Positions 56,463 to 64,000 of a DNA stretch of 64,000 nt are shown one piece after another (the stretch's first letter is position 1; every line of letters starts with the position of its first letter). The notes beneath the pieces were generated by a model. The model did no database searches and had not been told where the DNA came from. It was given only the letters and a program-made list of their open reading frames with translations. A program made the translations under genes and the position numbers. The DNA comes from Diaporthe sp. PMI_573 (Eukaryota; Ascomycota; Sordariomycetes; Diaporthales; Diaporthaceae): assembly GCA_021399435.1 (NCBI GenBank), contig JAJTUP010000007.1, positions 62,001-126,000 on the forward strand. Reading direction: 5' to 3'.

Positions 56463-58320
56463 ATGCACAGAAACGCGAGCGCACCACCGGGGCGACGACA
56501 CAAGCCCCGGAAACTCATCCTGTGTTTTGATGGCACGGGCAACAAGTTCCATGGCAATGACAGCGACTCGAACATCCTGAAGATTTTCAGGATGCTGGAC
56601 AGAGAGGCCGATGACCAGTATCATTATTACCAGCGTGAGTACCCCGTTATGGTTCGCAAACAACATGGAAGCTGACTCTGTGTTTTTTTCTCTTGAAGCC
56701 GGGATTGGCACCTACGTGATATCAACGTCTCTCTCGCACACCTCGGTGCGGTCGCGCCTCAGGTCCTGGTACACAAAGGCCAAGGACAGCGCGGTGGGCT
56801 CGTCGTTCGACCAGCACGTCGTCGGCGGGTACCGCTTCCTGATGCGCTTCTACTCACCGGGGGACGAGATCTACATCTTCGGCTTCAGCCGCGGCGCGTA
56901 CATCGCGCGCTTCCTGGCCGAGATGCTCGACTACGTTGGCCTGCTGTCGCACGGCAACGAGGAGATGGTCCAGTTCGCGTGGAAGACCTTCTCCGAGTGG
57001 CAGTGCCGCCGCACGGTCGGCGAGGGCGACATCCAGGGCATGAGGAAGAAGGAGGAGATGTACGAGTTCATGACGGGCTTCCGCGAGACTTTCAGCCGCC
57101 CCGTGCGCAGGATCCGGTTCCTGGGCCTGTTCGACACGGTCAACTCCGTGCCGAGGTTCGAGACGGCGTGGATGGAGAGGAGCAAGTTCCCGTACACGGC
57201 GCGCAGCTCGGCCAAGGTCGTCCGTCATGCCGTCAGCATCGACGAGCGGAGGGCAAAGTTCCGCCAGGATCTGATATATCAGAGCCATGGGAGGAAGATG
57301 TGGCCACAGCAGAATGGGACTCAACACGATGCGAAGAACGGCGCTGCAGTCCAAAAAGAAGACCGCGGGCGGCGATCTTCATGCTTCGACCAGCTCGGCG
57401 TGCCAGGACAGGATGGGATTCGACAGCCCGCACCGTATCGGAGGCACTGTCGCTCAAGGTCTCAGGCCAACCTTAGCACAGCCGACGACGGTGCATCCAC
57501 CTTTTCCCAGGCTGGACCAGGCGGTGACGGCGAAGAGTCCGAGTCGGACGACGAAACGGAGCAGGATGTCGACGAGGTGTGGTTCGCCGGCGGCCATGGC
57601 GATGTCGGCGGTGGATGGCCGGTCGATCCGGATACCAAAAGCACCAGCCATGTCCCGCTTGTATGGTTGGTTCGTGAAGCCATGAAAGCTGGGCTGCAAT
57701 TTGACACGGAGAAGGTCATTGCCATGGGATGTGCTGATGTGTTGGACTGCGAGCCTGCATATAAAGACCAGCACACTGCCGTTCCAGACATCCGCGTCGA
57801 CCCGTCTAGTCCTCCATGCTGGCCAGAGGTCAGCGGCGAGTCTGGTAGGAAACCCTCCAGCAGTGGTTCTAGCGACACCACTGCCGACCAAGGGCCTCCC
57901 CAGAACCCGTTCCATGAGTTGATGCACAAGGCCCACGTGGCTCGCACCCACGACTCCCTCAGCCATGACTGCGGCATGAGCTACGCGTCGGTAATGGCGT
58001 GGAGGATGATGGAGTACATCCCCTTCCGCCGGATGGACCTCCAGGCGGATGGCACCTGGAAGCCAATCCGCTGGCCCCTTCCCAGAGGTGAGGTTCGTGA
58101 TATCCCTGAGGATGTCAGGGTGCATGGGAGCGTTATTCGGAGGATGAGGGCGGACGAGAAGTACCGCCCGGGGAATCTCATTATTGGGGGCGGTGGCAGA
58201 GGGTGCAGGGTTGCACCGGAAGAGTATGGAATTGGTGAGTGGGAGTGTATTGCCAACCCAGGATGCCCGGTTGAGGAGATATGGAGGAGGGTCCCCCGCG
58301 AGGACTCGGATACATCTTGA
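56463..58320 (+). CDS. DUF2235 alpha/beta hydrolase (phospholipase-like)
   Basis: Two exons (56463-56634, 56699-58320), a 64-nt intron with a GCTGAC branch site, 597 residues. DUF2235 proteins are alpha/beta hydrolases related to Tle1 type phospholipases. Seen here: KLILCFDGTGNKFHGNDSDS (about 16-35); the nucleophile motif GFSRGAYIAR (Ser about 121); RIRFLGLFDTVNSV; VVRHAVSIDERRAKFRQ; WFAGGHGDVGGGW (about 351-363, catalytic Asp/His region); and VPLVWLVREAMKAGLQF. A roughly 90-residue polar insert (about 290-345) separates the two halves, as often in fungal members. No signal peptide or membrane segment, so probably cytosolic. The start is chosen because the domain begins directly after MHRNASAPPGRRHKPRK; the open frame extends 87 codons upstream through a tandem repeat. 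Substrate unknown. Confidence 0.85.
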
Positions 58321-58854
58321 ATAGGAGTATGAGTTTTGATCTTTTGTTTGATAACACTGCTTCGACAATCCAACTCGGCCGTTTACAGCAGCCATCTAAT
58401 ATAACACCAGCCCAGTGAAATGAGCAGGGCCAGGCCCCTTTCTTTCCCTTTGACTTTCCACAGAGCCCATCGAGGTTGCAAGTTGTCCCAAACACTTGGG
58501 CTGTTGCCCTGGTCTTGGGCTGCCACCCGGTACGTCCCTAACCTCGGGCTCATGTGCTGGCCACGCAGTCTTGAGGACTGCGTGGGACTTGCCCTTATCA
58601 ATCCTGCCCTTTCTCAGTGCCCACTTGGCTCCTTTGTGGGCGCGGATGGAGACCATGACGCAGGACTGGCAGGACCACGGCTCCAAATGTTGTTGAAGGC
58701 GTGACCGTTCGCCACCAGGCCACTGCTTGCCGTTCTTATCCTTAAAGAGGTTCCCCCTTGTTTAAAGCCTTCCGTCTAGACGAAAGGACGTATTCTTTTG
58801 TTTGCCCGTCTGCGGCGCGCATGATTGTTCACCAATACCAACACGGCTCCAGCT
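58321..58854. other. Convergent intergenic region
   Basis: Joint 3' flank of the DUF2235 gene and the small minus-strand gene. Overlapping short frames only. Confidence 0.5.
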
Positions 58855-59312
58855 TCATTTCGGCTTTCGTGGAGGACCGGGCGGCGGCGGCGGGTTCGTC
58901 GGCGAGCCACGGAACTGGTTCATCAACTCCTCGACGAAGTGCTTGGGGAAAGACTTGTTGTCGTTCGGCCCGGGGAGTTCTGTGGCCTCGCCTGGGCGGA
59001 GCGGCTCGTTCGGATCGCGGCCATGCCTCTGATCTTGCACTCTACGATGGATACGGCGGACCGTGTTGTGGAAGCCCGGGCTGCGGAGGATCTGTGGTCG
59101 GCATGTCAGTCTGTCTGTGTTAGTGAGGTTGGGCTGTTCGTTGTGATCTGTACCCGCTCGACGATGTAGTCCTGCAGACGGTCCAGAGTTAGCTGCGGCT
59201 TCCACGGGCGACTCGAGGAGTCGATGATCGGGGTCGACCTGGGGGGGGCTAGGAGGCCACTTACCTCGAGAATGAGGGCTGTCCTAATGATGTAGTTTAC
59301 CCAGAAAGCCAT
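58855..59312 (-). CDS. Small putative mitochondrial protein (Mrx7-like)
   Basis: Three exons (59312-59265, 59192-59154, 59091-58855) with introns of 72 and 62 nt give 107 residues. It starts MAFWVNYIIRTALILE, then LTLDRLQDYIVER, then ILRSPGFHNTVRRIHRRV. It ends in a proline-rich tail PPPPPGPPRKPK. The short hydrophobic start followed by RSPGFHxxVRRIHR resembles the small fungal family named after yeast MIOREX component Mrx7, associated with mitochondrial ribosomes; I rate that identity as moderate. The acceptor of intron 1 could instead be six bases upstream, adding Pro-Gln. The clean splice structure supports a real gene despite its size. Confidence 0.65.
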
Positions 59313-60267
59313 AGCGGGCAGAACAAGGTGATCATATCCAAGGGCGTGGTTTCATGTCACAAGAACATGGTTTGCGGCGGAGTGTGCGGCCTCAGGTCCT
59401 CATGTCGCCGAGTGACGGCTCGGTGGCGGCGAGTTTGGGGATGATGTCGGTAATTATGTAAGCACCCAACGTCAACTCCGTCCCTCGCCGTCAACCCCAG
59501 CTGCTTGGCCGCACACAAATGCCCCAAGGTGCCTTCAGACCCAAAGACTATTTGCTACCATCTTGAATCTCTCGCATCGCTTCGTCGCACCTTTTGATTT
59601 ACATGGATGACTCCCTCTATTTCCTGTAACACGGCGCAAGTGGTCTGTCTGCTATGCATCCCGACGAGCTTCGAATGGTCGCGTCTGTACAACCCGCACG
59701 TCCGGTACAACCTTAGACCAACATCAAGCGCTATGTCTTCGCCGTTCGTGAGCAATCTTGGCCCATGCACTGTCCTTGGTCTCTGGCACAATCGAAATGA
59801 GGAGTTGTTGAGAAGCTCAGCCGCAGGCCGTCTCAGTTCTACCCCCGAATGACACCCACCTGGTCACGGCCCAACACGGAAAGGCTCTTTTCTGTGAGTT
59901 ATCATGGTACAGCCAGTACTTAAATCACTCCTGAGGCGCCTTCGTGTGCTATGATCGATTCCTATGAAGCTAGTTCTGGAGAGTTTGGCCAACGTGTGCC
60001 TCCTCTCTTGATTAACGGAATCGTGCCTTCAAAAAATGCTCTGCAGCCGACACCCGTACTGCTTGAGCCCATCGACTGGGAGCAAAACCCTGCTCCTCCC
60101 ACCAGAAACGAACTTTCAAGTCCGTCCTCAGGGCACTTTTTACATCAGTAATTGTGAACCTTGCCGAGATCCACCCCGGAATTTTGTGTCATTGTTTTGC
60201 AATCCTTCACTTCCCTTCGCTTCCACCGTCTCGGCATGCTTCATATCGATGCACCTTGGGTTTTCAC
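59313..60267. other. Intergenic, no gene supported
   Basis: Frames of 66-90 codons on both strands have no family resemblance. Part is the 3' flank of the coiled-coil gene. Confidence 0.45.
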
Positions 60268-61752
60268 CTATGCATAGACGGCAACCTCGGCCTTCTCGAG
60301 CACAATGAATTGCTCAAAGTGCTCCTTCGGGTTCTTGATCAATGCTCCGGTAACCACGTAGGCGATAGTTCCAGAGTGAGCACCCGTGGGTGCCGGTACC
60401 GACGCGATGTCCTCAGCCAACTCGCTCCACTTGGAAATGGGCTTGCCCACAGCGCCGTCCATCTCATCAACAGAGAACTCGTCCTGTAGCTGTCGAATCA
60501 TCAAGCTGAGCTCGGTCGCATTGTCACAGATGACCTTCAACATCTTCTTTCCGTTTTGCTCGGCGACGGCACTCTTGAGGTGTAGAGGACTGAGAAAGGC
60601 CCAGATTGCTTTCTGAGTATTAGAGGACAACTGTTGGCCGTTGTCTCTAAAGCTCTCAGTAGCCTTGAAGGTAGCATTGCGCCACTCCGTAATCTGCCGA
60701 CGGTTTTCTGCCTGTGTGTTAGCAGGATGCGCTGAAAAGATTGTTGAAATATGATTGTCTCTTGGTATTTACCTCCTGTCGAGATCCTGTACAGTTCTCT
60801 CTCAACCCTTCGGACCCCCTCTTCGAGCCCCGCAAAGCCACCTCCAAGGAAGTAAGCCTGACGGCAGAGGATGAATTGGCAAATGCCGTGGGAGACGATA
60901 TGCCGAAGTCGCTCGTATGTGAGTGGCAAGTCTGATCCGAAGAAACGCTGCTGGGAACCAGACAGCTGCATGAAGTCAAGACCTTCTGTGGGCGTCGTTT
61001 TCCACGTCTGCCTGACAAGGCCGAGAATGCTCATTCGCAGGCTTGTGAACTTAGACACCACATCGGCGTCGAGAACCTGCTTCTCGGAGACAGGTACGAG
61101 CATCTGGCGGAGTTGGTCGCTAGTGCGAGTAAGAGTCCTGATCTCGTGCTCGAGTCGCGCGATCTTCTCGTCGTGGCCCTGCTTCTCGTTCTCCATCGAT
61201 TGCAAGTAGACCTTCAATTGTAGGCTCGCCTGCACAGCATCGTATTTCTGTCGCACAAGCTCCTCGTTGTCCCGTTGGGTTGATTCAAGCATCGACTCCA
61301 AGCCCTCGACCTCCTTTCTAGTCAATCTCAGCGCGTTCTTGAGTGCCTCATTGGCATTTCGCCTTGATTCAAGCTTTTCTCGAGGCTGCTCATATTTCGT
61401 CTTGCTAACTTCCTGCTGGCTGGCAGGTGGGCTCGATGACTTGCCAAAGAAGCTGGGGAACTGCTTTCCATTCTCCTTTGTAAGCGCTGGGGCATCGCTG
61501 CCGTCAAACCTTACGCATTGTACTTACCCATGACATCTTCTCCTTGTTCGCTGCCGCTTGTTGAGGCAGCTGAGTAGCGAGACCCTCGTGCGTGTCGGTT
61601 ACGAAGCCTTCTTGCTGAGGCTCTCGAAAGTCGATCAGATCTTCCTGAAGTATGGCATCGGCGCTGCGGGCTCGAGTCATGCGAGGGCCGTCGTCGCGAA
61701 AGCAAGTGTTGTCCGGAATGACCTTGGGGTCGACGTCCATTTTATCCGTCAT
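60268..61752 (-). CDS. Coiled-coil protein divergent from an HSP70-like gene
   Basis: Three exons (61752-61528, 61475-60773, 60707-60268), introns 52 and 65 nt, 455 residues from MTDKMDVDPKVIPDNT. An acidic, disordered N-terminal part is followed by a Pro/Ser segment (FPSFFGKSSSPPAS). A coiled coil spans about 100-215 (RKEVEGLESMLESTQRDNEE; MENEKQGHDEKIARLEHEIR). A helical C-terminal domain follows (SILGLVRQTWKTTPTEGLDF; LRHIVSHGICQFILCRQAYF; KMLKVICDNATELSLMIRQL). It is typical of a family of uncharacterised ascomycete proteins. It starts 509 bp from the HSP70-like gene and is transcribed away from it, which hints at shared regulation and possibly a chaperone-client or scaffold relation. No enzymatic motif. 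Confidence 0.75.
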
Positions 61753-62261
61753 AGTGGTGTCGAGTGGAAGATGGAGGCTGCTCAAACCGTGGTGTGAATG
61801 TGGTGGCTGGCCATGAGAAAGGAGTGTAGGTAACGGTGGACCAAGCTTCCCTTGCAGCTGCGCTATTGTCTGGGTGTTGTGTCAAGGGGGTGAGGTCAAT
61901 TGTAGGGACGGACAGGGCAGAAAACTCTAGAAGGTATTGCCCCAGGGATTGCTGCCTGCTAATCAGCAGAAAGGTGAATGAGAGTTTTGTGTAAACAACG
62001 CGAGCTGCAGGCACCAGATTGTCTTCCTCCCACTTCAAACGCTCGAGTGCCCCACTTTTCAGTCTGATGTTGCAGACAGTCAAATACAATACCTGAAAGC
62101 TGCTGTCTTAGGTGCCTTTCCCCCACAGCTACTTGGGTCGTTTCTTTTCAACTCGCTCTCCCAAGCTGACCTCCCACTTTCCACCAACATCCCTTCATCT
62201 CAAAGCCAGCTTTCTATCACCACAACACCGTCACTACCTCCCAGGGTAAAACGCGCCCATC
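61753..62261. promoter_or_regulatory. Bidirectional promoter between coiled-coil and HSP70-like genes
   Basis: 509 bp separates the two start codons. The right half (62130-62250) is CT-rich, as in fungal leaders. No TATA box or heat-shock element array was recognised. Confidence 0.5.
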
Positions 62262-64000
62262 ATGTCGTCGCCCATGATCAAGTTGCCAGACGACCGCCTG
62301 GTGATTGCCCTCGACTTCGGCACCACCTACTCTGGAGTTGCGTACGCCTTCAATGTCCCTGGCAAGAAGGCAGACGTTGTTCCCATCGTTAACTGGCCTG
62401 GTTAGTCTATCTACACTGCTTCCCTCGTGCCTCCCTCATACAGTTGCCCTTTCATCCAAGCCGCAAGCGCATCGTCCTTGCGAGTTCCTTTTCTTGTAGA
62501 AACTCCGCAAAACCCAGTCCACAGGAGGCAAGCTCATGCTACCAATCTCCCCTTATCATCGTCCCGGACGAGCGTGTCCCATGGAACACCGTGTTATGGG
62601 AGATTTTCCTACAGGAGATGCTCGCCCCGGGGGATACCCCGCAAGAGAGTACCTTACTGGGATTCATCTCACTTGGTGTATTCATCTGCAAGACTTCTAC
62701 AAAGCACTACTGACATTTCCCTGACAGGTCTCGAGGGACATCGCCAGCCCAAGGTCCCGACTCTGATTCTTTACGACAAGAATGATCCCTCCAAGTTCAA
62801 GTGGGGTGGCCAAGTCACCTGGCGCGACCCAGCTGTTCGCGGAGTCAAGTTGTTGTTGGACCCTGACCAAGACCGCCCTTCCTACCTGCCAATGTCCAGC
62901 TTCAAGAACGACCTCCATGCATTGTCAAAGGACCCCGTCGATGTCGCCGCCGACTTCATTGGTGCTGTCTACAAGCACGCTCTTTCGGTCATCGAGTCTT
63001 CGGGCATTCGAGACTACTTTCACTTCTGCCAGAAAGATTTCGTTCTCAGTGTGCCTGCTGTTTGGTCTGACAAGGCCAAAGACCTGACCTTGAAGGCAAG
63101 TACAACACCTGTCACTTCAGATAACGTCTCACCAGAAAGGCTAACCATTTCACGCGTTGGCAGGCTGCCAAGACCGCTGGAATTGACCCTGTGACCTTGA
63201 TCAAAGAGCCGGAGGCAGCTGCCTTGTACACGCTGACCACGCACGACCACGCCATCAAGGTGAGAGCACCGAGCAATTGAACACGGCTATTGGCAAGTGG
63301 GCAATTACTGACGTGTGCATTTATTTAGCCGGGTGATGCTTTTGTTCTCTGTGACGCTGGCGGCGGCACCGTTGACCTCATCACTTACGAGATCAAGAAG
63401 ATTCAGCCCTACCTTCAGCTGTCAGAGCTTGTCCCTGGAAAGGGTGGAATGGCTGGTTCTCTCGGATTGAACAAGCGTTTTGAGGAGGCCGTGCGAGAGG
63501 TTGTTGGCGAGGACCAATTCTACCAACTCAAGAAGACTGTCGGCTGGTCCAAAGCTCTCAATGACTTTGACAAAACAATCAAGCCTGCCTTCAACGGTGA
63601 TCTTGACGAGGTCCACTTCGTCAGCTTTCCAAAGGCCGAGTTGGAAGACGACATTCACGAGCGTTTGACCGACAACTGCTGGGAGATGACCGGGTATGTG
63701 GTCCCTGGTATTGTTCGAATTCTGTCACCACACTCAGCTGACGTAACCAGAAATGTTCTACAGCACATCTTCGAACCGATCGTCAAAGACGTTCTCCGAC
63801 TGGTCGACGAGCAGGTCCAGGGTGCACTTGCCAAGGGAGGTCAGGGTCTGAAGGTAATTCATTGCCTGGGGTTCATTGTTCTTCACCGACAGCCAACTGA
63901 CAGCATTTGCGTAGGCCATCTTTCTGGTCGGTGGGTTTGGCTCAAGCAGCTACCTGAAGGAGCGACTTGAACGTATCTACAGCCCACAGGGTATCCAAAT
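62262..64000 (+). CDS. HSP70-like ATPase (partial, runs off the window)
   Basis: Actin/HSP70-fold ATPase of the fungal HSP70-like (HSPA12-related) group, lacking the hallmarks of canonical Hsp70. Exons as read: 62262-62400, 62728-63095, 63164-63259, 63329-63693, 63751-63853, 63915 onward. The phosphate-1 motif is LVIALDFGTTYSGVAYAF. The connect and phosphate-2 part is AFVLCDAGGGTVDLITYEI, preceded by TAGIDPVTLIKEPEAAALY. The adenosine motif is AIFLVGGFGSSSYLKER at the edge. The first intron is long (327 nt). The second starts with GC instead of GT (AAG/GCAAGT at 63096) and is a GC-AG intron with a GGCTAACC branch site. The substrate-binding part lies outside. In fungi such genes are variable and have been linked to heterokaryon-incompatibility-type loci; that link is inference here. 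Confidence 0.88.

Overview
The window is nuclear DNA of a filamentous ascomycete (Pezizomycotina, most likely Sordariomycetes). Genes have short introns (about 48-130 nt) with GT...AG ends and CTAAC/CTGAC-like branch sites. The families are typical of these fungi: NACHT-ankyrin NLR proteins, a Ppo-type fatty-acid dioxygenase, DUF2235, GH43, VIT-VWA, Fot1/pogo and Tc1 transposons. The species cannot be named from the sequence. I worked out exon structures by hand from reading frames and splice sites; most multi-exon models close exactly in frame.

Layout. 1-5 kb: the 3' end of an unknown gene, a four-pass membrane protein gene, a coiled-coil fragment, and a Ca2+/H+ antiporter gene killed by two in-frame nonsense codons. 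5.05-19.55 kb: a transposon graveyard, very AT-rich and TpA-rich, with homologous copies differing mainly by C-to-T and G-to-A, as expected of repeat-induced point mutation (RIP). It holds a Tc1-like element with a left terminal repeat, three copies of a ~515 bp repeat carrying a telomere-like motif, a tandem repeat, two full-length Fot1/pogo elements, and a three-level nest: Fot1 inside a hAT element inside the gag of a short LTR element that has no pol.

19.6-42 kb: gene-rich. A damaged MYND zinc-finger gene, a cysteine-rich small secreted protein, a secreted GH43 enzyme, an F-box protein, a NACHT-ankyrin NLR (one nonsense codon near its start), a VIT-VWA protein, a multi-pass membrane protein, and an amidase pseudogene. 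43.8-58.3 kb: arginase; a large NLR-like protein with an alpha/beta-hydrolase head; a heme-dioxygenase/P450-like fatty-acid oxygenase whose P450 half lacks the heme cysteine; and a DUF2235 hydrolase. 58.8-64 kb: a small putative mitochondrial protein, then a coiled-coil protein divergent from an HSP70-like ATPase that runs off the window.

How the genes relate. There is no biosynthetic cluster. The concentration of STAND/NLR proteins, an HSP70-like ATPase with a divergent coiled-coil partner, and lipase-like hydrolases is the kind of fast-evolving accessory neighbourhood linked in fungi to non-self recognition, beside a RIP-silenced island. Three or four genes carry inactivating lesions, so the locus looks dynamic.
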